Assembly (NCBI GenBank): GCA_021200215.1
Contig: JAJQGV010000104.1
Coordinates: 1 to 40,580 of the forward strand
Length of the DNA: 40,580 bases
Direction of reading: 5' to 3'
From: Ruminococcus sp.
GTDB lineage: Bacteria > Bacillota > Clostridia > Oscillospirales > Ruminococcaceae
In this document: piece after piece, positions 20,343 to 29,657 of the stretch
How positions within the stretch are numbered: the first letter of the stretch is position 1
How the letters are laid out: each line of letters begins with the position of its first letter
Made by a program: the position numbers and the translations under genes
The notes under the pieces: model-generated
Databases searched by the model: none
What the model was told of the DNA's origin: nothing
The model's input: only the letters and a program-made list of their open reading frames with translations

Positions 20343-21080
20343 TTAAACACCTCCAAAACGTCTACTTCTTTTAGAAAATTCCGATATAGCCTTATCCAAT
20401 TCAGACCTATTAAAGTCTGGCCAAAGAACGTCTGTAAAGTAGAACTCAGCGTAAGCACACTGCCAAAGCAAGAAGTTAGATATTCTGTACTCACCACTAG
20501 TACGAACTAGTAAATCTACCGATGGTGAATGTAACGTATATAGTTCATTTTGAAATCTATCCTCATCTATATCATCAATAGAGATTTCACCACTTTGAAC
20601 CTTACTACATATACGTTTACAAGCATGGACTATATCATCACGACCGCCATAGTTTATAGCTAATAGCACAGTCATCTTGTTAAAGTGTTTAGAATCTTCT
20701 TCAAGGGCGAGCATATCCTCACGAATATCTGGAGTAAACATAGCCTTATCACCTAAGAAGATGAATCTAATCTCATGTTTAAAGTAGTTTCTAGCGTCAG
20801 CAATATACTGTTTAAAGAGTAGCATAATAGCATTTACTTCCTCTTTAGGGCGTTTCCAATTTTCAGTAGAAAACGCATAGAAAGATACATACTCAATGCC
20901 CAGCTCTCTGCAATAGGTAACAATATCTTTAAACGTTTTGCCACCCTCATTGTGACCCAACGAACGAGGTAGAAGTCTTTTCTTAGCCCACCTACCGTTG
21001 CCGTCCATAATGAACGCAATGTGCTTAGGTAGTTGAATAGATGCACCATCGGGTTGAGCTTTATTTTTCACGATTGCCAT
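20343..21080 (-). CDS. uppS: Isoprenyl transferase (undecaprenyl diphosphate synthase)
   Basis: HIAFIMDGNGRWAKKRLLPRSLGHNEGG; FYAFSTENWKRP; DLLVRTSGEYRISNFLLWQCAYAE. Confidence 0.96.
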   Translation of the reverse strand: MAIVKNKAQPDGASIQLPKHIAFIMDGNGRWAKKRLLPRSLGHNEGGKTFKDIVTYCRELGIEYVSFYAFSTENWKRPKEEVNAIMLLFKQYIADARNYFKHEIRFIFLGDKAMFTPDIREDMLALEEDSKHFNKMTVLLAINYGGRDDIVHACKRICSKVQSGEISIDDIDEDRFQNELYTLHSPSVDLLVRTSGEYRISNFLLWQCAYAEFYFTDVLWPDFNRSELDKAISEFSKRSRRFGGV

Positions 21081-21190
21081 ACTAAAGCCTTTCTATTTTT
21101 AGAATTATTTAGCATCAATTCTGTCTAAGTTTTGCTTAGTACCGAACCAATGCCTATTTGCATAGTAACTATCTATAATAGAGGTAGCTA

Positions 21191-21745
21191 CTATATACTC
21201 ATAATCTCCTTTTCCTTAGCAGATACTATCGCATCGATATCGGAGCAGTAGTTGTCGGTAAGCTTTTGAATATCCTTTTCAGCGGACTTAACATCGTCCT
21301 CTGTAATGAGGCTATCCTTTTTCATCTTTTTAACCTTGTCTAAAGCGTCACGCCTAGAGTTTCTAACGTTTACCTTAGCTTCCTCACCATACTTTTTTAC
21401 GTCCTTGCAGAGTTCCTTACGTTTTTCTTCGGTAAGTTTTGGGAACACTAAACGTATAACCGTGCCATCATTGGTAGGGTTTATGCCTATGTCAGATTTT
21501 TGTATTGCTTTCTCTATGGAATGTAGTACCGACTTATCAAAAGGTGTAATACTTAAGATTCTAGCCTCGGTTACCGATACAGATGCTAGTTGGTTTATAG
21601 GCATAGATGCTCCGTAGTAGTCTACAGAGATTTTATTCAACACTGCAGGATTTGCTCTGCCAGCCTTAATCTCTTTAAACTCTTTTTCAAGGTTAGCGAT
21701 AGTTTTTTCCATCTTTTCCTTAGCGATTTTAATCTGTTCTTTCAT
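21191..21745 (-). CDS. frr: Ribosome recycling factor
   Basis: 184 aa; EKTIANLEKEFKEIKAGRANPAVLNKISVDYYG. Confidence 0.97.
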   Translation of the reverse strand: MKEQIKIAKEKMEKTIANLEKEFKEIKAGRANPAVLNKISVDYYGASMPINQLASVSVTEARILSITPFDKSVLHSIEKAIQKSDIGINPTNDGTVIRLVFPKLTEEKRKELCKDVKKYGEEAKVNVRNSRRDALDKVKKMKKDSLITEDDVKSAEKDIQKLTDNYCSDIDAIVSAKEKEIMSI

Positions 21746-21752
21746 ACTTAAA

Positions 21753-22478
21753 TTAATCCTCCTTAACGATTGTGCCTATACTCATATCGAATAAGGCATT
21801 GTAGATATTTTCGGGGTTACTCATATCGAATACGAATATGGGTAGATTCTGTTCACGGCAGAGTGTTACGGCAGTAATATCCATAACGGCTAATTGTTTC
21901 TGTATTACTTCACTAAATGTAAGCTGTTGATACTTAACCGCATCGGGATACTTGTTAGGGTCTTTGTCATACACACCGTCTACCATAGTAGCCTTAAAGA
22001 ATATGTCTGCTTCAACCTCTATGCCTCTAATGGCAGCAGCGGTATCTGTAGAGAAGAATGGATTTCCAGAACCACATACAAATATTACTACACTACCCTT
22101 TTCTAAGTGACTTACTGCCTTTTCTTTAGTGTAGTATTCAGCGACCTTTTCCATGGGGAAAGCAGATAGCACTCTGCACTTAATACCAACACGTTTTAGG
22201 GCATCGGATAGTACTAAACCGTTCATAGCTGTAGCCAACATACCGACATTATCAGCAATAGCTCTGTCCATATTCTCACTAGAGCGACCACGCCAAAAGT
22301 TTCCGCCACCCACTACTATAGCAATTTGTACTCCTGCATCGGAGCATTTTTTTACAGTATTAGCGATATTTTCAAGAACGCTATTATCAAAACCTGTCTT
22401 TTTTGAACCTGCTAAAGCCTCACCACTGATTTTAAGCAAGATTCTTTTGTAATTAGGTTTCAAAGAAAAACACCTCAC
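21753..22478 (-). CDS. pyrH: UMP kinase
   Basis: YKRILLKISGEALAG; IVVGGGNFWRGR; DKDPNKYPDAVKY. Confidence 0.97.
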   Translation of the reverse strand: MRCFSLKPNYKRILLKISGEALAGSKKTGFDNSVLENIANTVKKCSDAGVQIAIVVGGGNFWRGRSSENMDRAIADNVGMLATAMNGLVLSDALKRVGIKCRVLSAFPMEKVAEYYTKEKAVSHLEKGSVVIFVCGSGNPFFSTDTAAAIRGIEVEADIFFKATMVDGVYDKDPNKYPDAVKYQQLTFSEVIQKQLAVMDITAVTLCREQNLPIFVFDMSNPENIYNALFDMSIGTIVKED

Positions 22479-22585
22479 AATAATTTTTTATACTTAATAT
22501 TGTACACTAATTTTAGTAGATTGTAAAGTATATTTTTAGGGGAAATTAAAAAAATATTATATCTAGGGAACGATTTACTAAAAAA

Positions 22586-22611
22586 GGCACATAGGCTGTT
22601 ACCTATGCACC
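22586..22611 (-). terminator. Terminator downstream of tsf
   Basis: GGCACATAGG-ctgtta-CCTATGCACC followed on the minus strand by TTTTTT. Confidence 0.65.
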
Positions 22612-22638
22612 TTAATACCATAATATTATTACTAATGA

Positions 22639-23559
22639 TTACTTAATCATGCTGTTTACTTCATCAGCGAAATTATCTTCTTTCTTTTGAATACCCTCGC
22701 CTCTTTCATAGCGAACGTAGTCAGAAACTGTAATAGTAGTACCTAACTCCTTAGCTACGCCTTGAACGTACTTGCCAACGGATATCTTATCATCTTTAAC
22801 GAAAGCTTGTTCTAGTAAGCAGTTTTCGGTATAGAACTTGCTAACCTTACCATCGACTATTTTAGCCTTAACTTGGTCAGGCTTGTTAGCCATCTTAGGG
22901 TCTTCAGCCATTTGAGATAGCATAATCTTCTTTTCTTCCTCGATAACTGTAGCAGGAACGCTCTCCTTATTTAGATAAGTAGGGTTCATAGAGGTTATCT
23001 GCATACAAACGTCCTTACCGCAAGTGATTAACTTTTCATCGGTAGCATTAGCAGTAGTATCTAGCTTAACCATAACGGCAAATTGACCATCACCATGAAC
23101 GTATGATACTAAAGTACCTTCCATTCTAACGAAGCGTCTAATCTGCATATTTTCACGAATCTTAAGGAATAGTTCATCGTAGACTTCCTTAACGGTCTTG
23201 TCAGAACCAGACATAGTAGTAGCGTTTAGAGTATCTACATCGGCTGGATTAGTATCTATAATAGTCTTAGCTACGCCATTAACAAAGGCTTTAAAGTCAT
23301 CATTTTTAGCAACAAAGTCAGTTTCAGAGTTTACTTCTAATACTACACCAACGTTACCATCTACAACAGCAGTAACTATACCCTCAGCGGCAACTCTACC
23401 AGACTTCTTAGCTTGAGTAGCTAAACCTTTTTCTCTTAAAATCTTTATAGCCTCTTCAACGTCACCATTGGTTTCAGTTAAAGCTCTTTTGCAATCCATG
23501 ATGCCTACGCCAGTTCTTTCCTTAAGGGCAGATACATCTTTAGCAGTAAAATTAGCCAT
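22639..23559 (-). CDS. tsf: Translation elongation factor Ts
   Basis: VSALKERTGVGIMDCKRALTETNGDVEEAIKILREKG; VNSETDFVAKN. Confidence 0.98.
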   Translation of the reverse strand: MANFTAKDVSALKERTGVGIMDCKRALTETNGDVEEAIKILREKGLATQAKKSGRVAAEGIVTAVVDGNVGVVLEVNSETDFVAKNDDFKAFVNGVAKTIIDTNPADVDTLNATTMSGSDKTVKEVYDELFLKIRENMQIRRFVRMEGTLVSYVHGDGQFAVMVKLDTTANATDEKLITCGKDVCMQITSMNPTYLNKESVPATVIEEEKKIMLSQMAEDPKMANKPDQVKAKIVDGKVSKFYTENCLLEQAFVKDDKISVGKYVQGVAKELGTTITVSDYVRYERGEGIQKKEDNFADEVNSMIK

Positions 23560-23649
23560 TTAAAAAATCCTCCAATACATAGAATATCTATACTTCGGAA
23601 CGTCAAAAAGGTAGTTGGCGTTCCGATATCAAAAAATAGTACTTATTTA

Positions 23650-24390
23650 TTATTCAGCAGTCTGCTCAACAGGAACTTGTTCAGTAGATTCAGCATTTTC
23701 TTGTTGACCTTGTCTGCCCTCGATTATAGCATTAGCAATAGTACCAGCTATTAACTTAACTGCTCTAATAGCGTCATCGTTACCAGGGATAACATAGTCT
23801 ACCTCATCAGGGTCACAGTTAGTGTCCACAATAGCAACTATAGGAATATTTAACCTTTTAGCCTCAGCAACGGCAATTTTTTCCTTTCTAGGGTCAACGA
23901 TAAATAAAGCTCCAGGGAGTTCTTTCATATTCTTAATACCGCCCATGAACTTTTCGAGCTTTTCAATCTCAAGTTCAAGCTTAACGACTTCCTTCTTAGG
24001 TAGAAGGTCGAAAGTACCCTCTTCTTTCATTTTGTAGAGTCTTTCAAGTCTAGCTATTCTCTGTTGGATAGTTTTAAAGTTAGTCATCATACCGCCGAGC
24101 CATCTAGCGTTTACGTAATGAGCGTCAGCACGAAGTGCTTCTTCCTTAATGGAATCACCTGCTTGTTTCTTAGTACCTACGAATAGTACGCTCTTACCCT
24201 CAGCAGAGATATCACGAATAAACATATAAGCCTCTTCTAACTTTTTAACGGTCTTTTGAAGGTCTATGATGTATATGCCGTTTCTTTCAGTAAAGATGTA
24301 TTGAGCCATCTTTGGATTCCATCTTCTAGTTTGGTGACCAAAATGTACACCAGCCTCAAGAAGTTGTTTCATTGATACTACATTTGCCAT
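23650..24390 (-). CDS. rpsB: 30S ribosomal protein S2
   Basis: [41 protein letters not shown]. Confidence 0.98.
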   Translation of the reverse strand: MANVVSMKQLLEAGVHFGHQTRRWNPKMAQYIFTERNGIYIIDLQKTVKKLEEAYMFIRDISAEGKSVLFVGTKKQAGDSIKEEALRADAHYVNARWLGGMMTNFKTIQQRIARLERLYKMKEEGTFDLLPKKEVVKLELEIEKLEKFMGGIKNMKELPGALFIVDPRKEKIAVAEAKRLNIPIVAIVDTNCDPDEVDYVIPGNDDAIRAVKLIAGTIANAIIEGRQGQQENAESTEQVPVEQTAE

Positions 24391-24517
24391 AGTATTTTCC
24401 TCCTAATTGGTTTAATAAATTTAAATTTCCACCGCTCGACTTAACTTATGACCTAAATTGGAAATACATTACCAACCAACCAATCATAAAAGTGCAAACG
24501 TGCGAACTACATCATTA

Positions 24518-24547
24518 ATTATATCACATAATACCATAATATGTCTA
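24518..24547 (-). promoter_or_regulatory. Predicted rpsB-tsf promoter with extended -10
   Basis: Minus strand TAGACA-(18)-TATAAT with TGA preceding the -10 (TGaTATAAT). Confidence 0.6.
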
Positions 24548-24565
24548 TAGGCATATTATACAACG

Positions 24566-24863
24566 TTATGTGAAAAATTTGTGCAAAAGTTGATGTTTTT
24601 CACTACTTTCTTCGTAAACTACATCTTTAACCGATACTAAGATGGTTTCTTCACCTACTAAATGTATCTGACTACAGTCTATAGTAATATCGTTCTGCTT
24701 ACCTAATATTCCAAACAGTCTTTCACGTCCGTATATTATGAACGTCATAACCGAGTTATCTTCTGTATTGAAGCGAATATCATCTATAAATCCTAGACGT
24801 TCACCATTGTATATGTTTATAACCTCCTTGCTACGTAAATCTCTTAGAGTACATTCCAAGCAA
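24566..24863 (-). CDS. YlmC/YmxH-family sporulation protein (PRC-barrel-like)
   Basis: Core CTLRDLRSKEVINIYNGERLGFIDDIRFN...RERLFGILGKQNDITIDCSQIHLVGEETILV. The ORF-track start at 24925 includes a poor N-terminus. A TTG codon (TTG GAA TGT ACT CTT AGA GAT) after GGGAGTGG gives the expected family start, so the upstream boundary is approximate. Confidence 0.8.
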
Positions 24864-24977
24864 AACCACTCCCAAATAGATATATAGAATGCGGTCATAC
24901 CTAAGCAGTATGACCGTATTACCATTATATGTACTATAGTAAATCAATAGAACTAACTAATATCAACGTGACGTATA

Positions 24978-25133
24978 TTACTTCTTTTTACCTATAAGCT
25001 TACTTACTACCATAGCCACTACTAAGCAACCCGCAACTATAGCTAATATTAGTATTAAGTTTATATTTCTGTCATCACCAGTGGCAGGAGATGTCACTGC
25101 TAACAACGAAAGCATATTTAATAGTTTCATCAT
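24978..25133 (-). CDS. 51-aa microprotein with sortase-sorting-signal-like C-terminus
   Basis: Minus-strand translation MMKLLNMLSLLAVTSPATGDDRNINLILILAIVAGCLVVAMVVSKLIGKKK*; SPATGD + hydrophobic segment + KKK tail; AAAGGGG RBS upstream. Too short for the supplied ORF track. Confidence 0.75.
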   Translation of the reverse strand: MMKLLNMLSLLAVTSPATGDDRNINLILILAIVAGCLVVAMVVSKLIGKKK

Positions 25134-25272
25134 ATGTTATATATCCCCTTTCTAAAATCTTAATCGATTTTAATATACATATTAATATTATAATCTTAGA
25201 AACTGGATATGTCAAGGTTTATATGATGAAATTTTCTACGCTTTTTCACAAGTTCTCTTGCTCTTAGAATGG

Positions 25273-25453
25273 TTAATCTGAGCAATGACCATGACGACAT
25301 TCATGACCTTCCCCATGATGTTCTTCCTTATGATGGCTACACTCGACGTATGGTAAGTATAATAGGGTCTTTTTCGTCCTTATCCATCGCTGGGATAAAC
25401 TCTAGCGTCTGTGGAAATCGACAGATTGTTCTGCACTTGATTGGTCTTGACAT
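25273..25453 (-). pseudogene. Internally deleted DUF134 (UPF0251) family gene
   Basis: 5' part encodes MSRPIKCRTICRFPQTLEFIPAMDKDEKDPIILTI (DUF134 N-terminus); a different frame continues to CSHHKEEHHGEGHECRHGHCSD* (His/Cys-rich tail). The middle of the gene is absent. Confidence 0.75.
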
Positions 25454-25520
25454 TCTATCGCCTCTTTTCATTGGTGTGTTCTAACAGAACAGAAGTAACT
25501 ATCGTTCTGCTATTGTTTTA

Positions 25521-25549
25521 ATTATAGCATAGTTTATGACATATGTTAA
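25521..25549 (-). promoter_or_regulatory. Predicted promoter toward the DUF134 remnant
   Basis: Minus strand TTAACA-(17)-TATAAT; overlaps a TATGACATATGTTA repeat. Confidence 0.5.
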
Positions 25550-25741
25550 GAACTTTTTTGACATATGCCATAAAAATATCATATGGTGTGCAATGACGGA
25601 AAACATGATATAATCATTAAAACCAACTTATAAGATATCCATTATCTAAGGATATTGAAGATTGTAGTTGATACCATTGACTTTTTATCGAATAGATGAT
25701 ATTATAACTGTATAAGATATCTAATGGAAAGGAAGATTGTT

Positions 25742-26371
25742 ATGGAACTAAGTGAAAGTATCCGAAATAGAAGAAGTATCCGAAAGTTTACCGATGAACC
25801 TATATCTAAAGAGGATTTAAGGGACATAGTTCAAGCTGGTATGAATGCTCCTAGTGGTTGCAATGCACAGTGTTGGAAGTTTATAGTCTTAACTAATAAA
25901 TCTAAAATAGATGAGGTCGCTAACGCTTTAGAAAAAGCTACTAGAACGTTCTATGCATCTGTTGGTGCTACCGATGAATTAATAGAAAGTCGTGTAAAGT
26001 TGACCACATTCTTTAAGAAAGCTCCAGCTGTGATATTCGTATTTAAAACCGATATGCAATATCATGATAGTAGGGTAACTGAAATATTTACAAACCATCT
26101 AGGGTACTCTCATGAGAAGATGATAGATGCTATGGGTAACCCTGAGATACTATCTATTGGAGCGTGTGTTCAAAATATGCTACTTACCATACATGAAAAA
26201 GGTTTAGGTGCGTGTTGGCAATGCGACCCAGTACTATTTGGTGACGATATCTGTAAGGTGCTTAATGTGACCAACGCAAGATTATCCAGCGTAATACCCG
26301 TTGGAGTACCTGCTCAAACTCCTAGAGAGAAAAGGTTAAAATCTTTTGATGATGTTTGTACTATAATGTAG
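25742..26371 (+). CDS. Nitroreductase family protein
   Basis: MELSESIRNRRSIRKFTDEPISKEDLRDIVQAGMNAPSGCNAQCWKFIVL; GLGACWQCDP. Start adjusted from 25724 to the ATG after GGAAAGGAAG. Confidence 0.93.
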   Translation: MELSESIRNRRSIRKFTDEPISKEDLRDIVQAGMNAPSGCNAQCWKFIVLTNKSKIDEVANALEKATRTFYASVGATDELIESRVKLTTFFKKAPAVIFVFKTDMQYHDSRVTEIFTNHLGYSHEKMIDAMGNPEILSIGACVQNMLLTIHEKGLGACWQCDPVLFGDDICKVLNVTNARLSSVIPVGVPAQTPREKRLKSFDDVCTIM

Positions 26372-26452
26372 CATAGTTGCGTGTGACTCTAGTTTTGATT
26401 ATTTTGCTAGTAACAATCTAGGAATGTAAACTACAAGGAGGCTTAAATCGAT

Positions 26453-27265
26453 ATGAATTTCGATTCAAAAAAAATTGCTCAAGAAACCGTCGATATTATA
26501 AAGCATGGCGGTTACAAAGAATATGTTTTTAACAAAGATATATCTAAGGCTATACTATATACACCCTTAGAACTTGAAAGTATGTCTGTAAGTATACCTA
26601 CAGATGTTCCTAACGCTAAGATTACTCTATACAACGAGGATACTTGCCAATGTGCTAGAAAGTTTTTATGTGATGGATATACTTGCATATTAAACTTTGC
26701 ATCTGCAAAGCACGTAGGCGGTGGATTCCTTAACGGTGCTATGGCTCAAGAAGAGGCTATCTGTAGGAACTCTTCCCTATATGCCTCTATAAGTAGTAAC
26801 GATGCTAAGGGTTACTACGAATATAACAACCGTACTGATGAAGAACTATACTCCGATTACATTATATTCTCTCCATGTGTAGAAGTATTTCGTGACGGAA
26901 GAGGACGACTATTAGACTATCCATATCCTATTACTATATCTGCAATAACATCACCTGCGGTAAACGTACATAGAGCTAAACATTACAGTGAAGCAGATAT
27001 CTCTAAGTGCATGACTCAACGTGCAGAGTATATACTAAAGGTTGCTGTATGTAATCAAGTTAAGAATATAGTGTTAGGTGCATGGGGTTGTGGAGTCTTT
27101 GGAAACTCTCCTACAGATGTTTCTAATATTTTTAAGTATCTACTGTTTGAAAAAGGTTATGCTAAGTGTTTCAACAATGTATCATTTGCGATATATGGTT
27201 TAAACTTAGAGAACTATACAGCGTTTAAAAACACTTTCGATTCAATGTTAGGAAAGATGCCATAA
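26453..27265 (+). CDS. TIGR02452 family protein (microbial PARG-like macrodomain)
   Basis: LNFASAKHVGGGFLNGAMAQEEAICRNSSLYASI is the GGG-X6-8-QE type PARG signature; GAWGCGVFGN. Confidence 0.92.
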   Translation: MNFDSKKIAQETVDIIKHGGYKEYVFNKDISKAILYTPLELESMSVSIPTDVPNAKITLYNEDTCQCARKFLCDGYTCILNFASAKHVGGGFLNGAMAQEEAICRNSSLYASISSNDAKGYYEYNNRTDEELYSDYIIFSPCVEVFRDGRGRLLDYPYPITISAITSPAVNVHRAKHYSEADISKCMTQRAEYILKVAVCNQVKNIVLGAWGCGVFGNSPTDVSNIFKYLLFEKGYAKCFNNVSFAIYGLNLENYTAFKNTFDSMLGKMP

Positions 27266-27266
27266 G

Positions 27267-27299
27267 AACTAAAGACGGATTAAAAATCCGTCTTTAGTT
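27267..27299. terminator. Bidirectional terminator between convergent genes
   Basis: Perfect 15-bp stem AACTAAAGACGGATT-aaa-AATCCGTCTTTAGTT. Confidence 0.85.
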
Positions 27300-27309
27300 T
27301 TATAATTAA

Positions 27310-29451
27310 CTATCTTCGATGTTTTTTTGTTTTAGAGTTCTTTTTCTTCTTCTTTTTCTTACGTTTATACTTCTGTGGATTGTTTTTCCTATCCTTTAGG
27401 TATAGAATTAAAGATAGTATGGTTAATAGTATGACTAAACCACCAATCGTTCCAAATATAATCTTTTTATCTACGGGTTGTTGAGCTACTTCCTCATCGT
27501 CGATATCGTCGTTTACTACTGCATACTCTTTGCTAACGGCAGGTACTACGAAATCATCTTTAGTTTGAAAGTTTATCATTTTAGCAGTGGCATACTCTTG
27601 AGCAGTGGAATCCTCGTCACCCACTAGAGTAAAACCATCTACCATAGAGTATGTGCTGTATATATCGTTGTAGTCGAAACCGAAAGCCATATCGCCTATT
27701 TGAGTAAGTGAAGTAGGTAGTATGGCATACTTTAGATTACTACACGACAAGAAACATTTACTTCCTACAGAAAGCAGACCCTCATTAAAGGTTATATTGG
27801 CTAGATTCTTACACCCATAAAAGCCTTGATTTCCTATAGACATAACCGTTGAAGATATTACTACGGTCTGTAAGTTTTCGCATCTGTAGAAAGCACCACC
27901 CATAATCTTGCTAACACCATTTTGAATGACTACTCTAGTTATGTTAGTATTTAGAGCAAAGGCTTCACTACCGATTATATTAACGTTATATGGTATGGTT
28001 ATAGAGCCACCTACACCTACATACTTGTAAAGGTAGTCACCAGCTATTGCGAATCCGTTAGTAGATTCATCTAACCAAATGGTATTAGAGAACGCATTGT
28101 TTCCTACATACTGTATTCCGTCATAAAAAGATATATTAGTTAGAGATGTACAGTTTGCAAAGGCAGAATCATATATAGTTTTTAAAGATTCTGGCATAGT
28201 TAAATTAGTAAGTCCTTCTACGTCTTGGAATGCTGAATATGATATGGATACTATACCCTCTGGAATCTCCTCATCGAAAGAGTTTACTACGGGTTCGTAT
28301 AGAGAAGTTTCATCGTTGTATACATACGAGTACTTATATGTTGGAAAATATCGGTAGTAAACACTGCCTATTATTATGTTTTCAGAGCTTTCTTTGCAAG
28401 TGTTGTAGTATGCAGTATCTTCAATAGCATACGCTCCCATAAAAGATAGTGTACTTGGCACAGATAAAGTTTCTAAACTTTTGCAACCACTAAAAGCGTG
28501 TTCCATGATGGCACTAATACCAGTATATTCAGCAGTAACGCCCTCTTTTAAAGTAGATACATACACCGAAACGGGATTGATTGCAATATTTTCTTCTTCC
28601 TCCTCGTCATCATCTTCAGCGATAGTTTCTTCAATATCGGTATTCTCTTCTTCTTCCTCTTCATCATCATAGGTAGTGGAGTAATAGCTATCATAGTCAT
28701 AGTTGTAGGTATCATCTTCATAAGTAGTAACATCTTCTGTAGTAGTGTAACCGTAGTAATCGTAAGATGCAGTAGTATCATAAGTAGTGGAGTAGTAACT
28801 ATTATAATCATAGGAGTTGTTAGCATCTTCGGAATAGTCAAAACTGTAACCGTTGTAACTATATGAATCCTCATCAGAAGTAGTAGCATCGGTAGTAACT
28901 AGATTGCCATAGTAGTCATAGGTATCACCATATAGGTTTTCGTCCTCAATATCTGTAGTAGATGTAACGTCCTGAAAAGTAACCGATTGTAGATTCTTAC
29001 AGTTGCTAAATGCATACTCTCCTACCGTCTTAACGGTGCTAGGAATTACTATACTAATCAAACTAGAACAGTTTTGAAAAGCGTTCTCAGATATTGCAGT
29101 TACGGGATATCCATTTATCACCGATGGCATAGTATAGTAAGAAAAGTTCACAGTCTTATCATACCCAGTAATGGTAACTTGATTATTTTCTATAACGTAG
29201 GTTAGGTCGGTAAACACATCATCATCTGATACGATTTCGACAGAAGCATTTTCATCTATATCTATACCATATATGTAATCTCCATAACCGTCGCTGTCAT
29301 TTGCACCATAGGAGTAGTTATCGCTGTAGTCATTGTAGCCATAATTGTAGTCATCTACACCAGCGAAAGCACCCGCCCAGATGGTATTAAAGTTAGAAGA
29401 TATCATAGCCAATGTAACAACTAAAGATATTATAACTCGTTTATTAATCAT
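27310..29451 (-). CDS. BspA-like leucine-rich-repeat surface protein, membrane anchored
   Basis: N-terminal signal peptide; repeated ISENAFQNCSSLISIVIPSTVKTVGEYAFSNCKNLQSV LRR_5 units; Tyr/Asp/acidic low-complexity segment; C-terminal TM + poly-Lys tail. Confidence 0.9.
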   Translation of the reverse strand: MINKRVIISLVVTLAMISSNFNTIWAGAFAGVDDYNYGYNDYSDNYSYGANDSDGYGDYIYGIDIDENASVEIVSDDDVFTDLTYVIENNQVTITGYDKTVNFSYYTMPSVINGYPVTAISENAFQNCSSLISIVIPSTVKTVGEYAFSNCKNLQSVTFQDVTSTTDIEDENLYGDTYDYYGNLVTTDATTSDEDSYSYNGYSFDYSEDANNSYDYNSYYSTTYDTTASYDYYGYTTTEDVTTYEDDTYNYDYDSYYSTTYDDEEEEEENTDIEETIAEDDDEEEEENIAINPVSVYVSTLKEGVTAEYTGISAIMEHAFSGCKSLETLSVPSTLSFMGAYAIEDTAYYNTCKESSENIIIGSVYYRYFPTYKYSYVYNDETSLYEPVVNSFDEEIPEGIVSISYSAFQDVEGLTNLTMPESLKTIYDSAFANCTSLTNISFYDGIQYVGNNAFSNTIWLDESTNGFAIAGDYLYKYVGVGGSITIPYNVNIIGSEAFALNTNITRVVIQNGVSKIMGGAFYRCENLQTVVISSTVMSIGNQGFYGCKNLANITFNEGLLSVGSKCFLSCSNLKYAILPTSLTQIGDMAFGFDYNDIYSTYSMVDGFTLVGDEDSTAQEYATAKMINFQTKDDFVVPAVSKEYAVVNDDIDDEEVAQQPVDKKIIFGTIGGLVILLTILSLILYLKDRKNNPQKYKRKKKKKKKNSKTKKHRR

Positions 29452-29605
29452 TTTGAGATTCCTTTCACATACAAAATAGTGTGCGTGTATTAAAATCTTA
29501 TTAGATAATATGTTCTAATAGATTACAATACTCTACTATTATAACTCTTTTTTTGACCATTTTCAAGATTTAATACAAAATATATATATATCTTTTTTAT
29601 GGGAT

Positions 29606-29639
29606 AAAAAATCCGAACGGTTTTACCGCTCGGATTTTT
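29606..29639. terminator. Terminator downstream of the RND transporter gene
   Basis: AAAAATCCGAaCGG-tttta-CCGcTCGGATTTTT stem-loop. Confidence 0.8.
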
Positions 29640-29657
29640 AACAAACCAATTTTAAGA

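Noticed and set aside
21081-21190. Open frame DYEYIVATSIIDSYYANRHWFGTKQNLDRIDAK* between frr and uppS.
   Set aside because: No usable start codon or RBS in that frame; treated as spacer or a possible remnant without support.
28548-28889. 113-aa Leu/Met/Thr-rich minus-strand ORF.
   Set aside because: Out-of-frame shadow of the low-complexity segment of the BspA-like gene.
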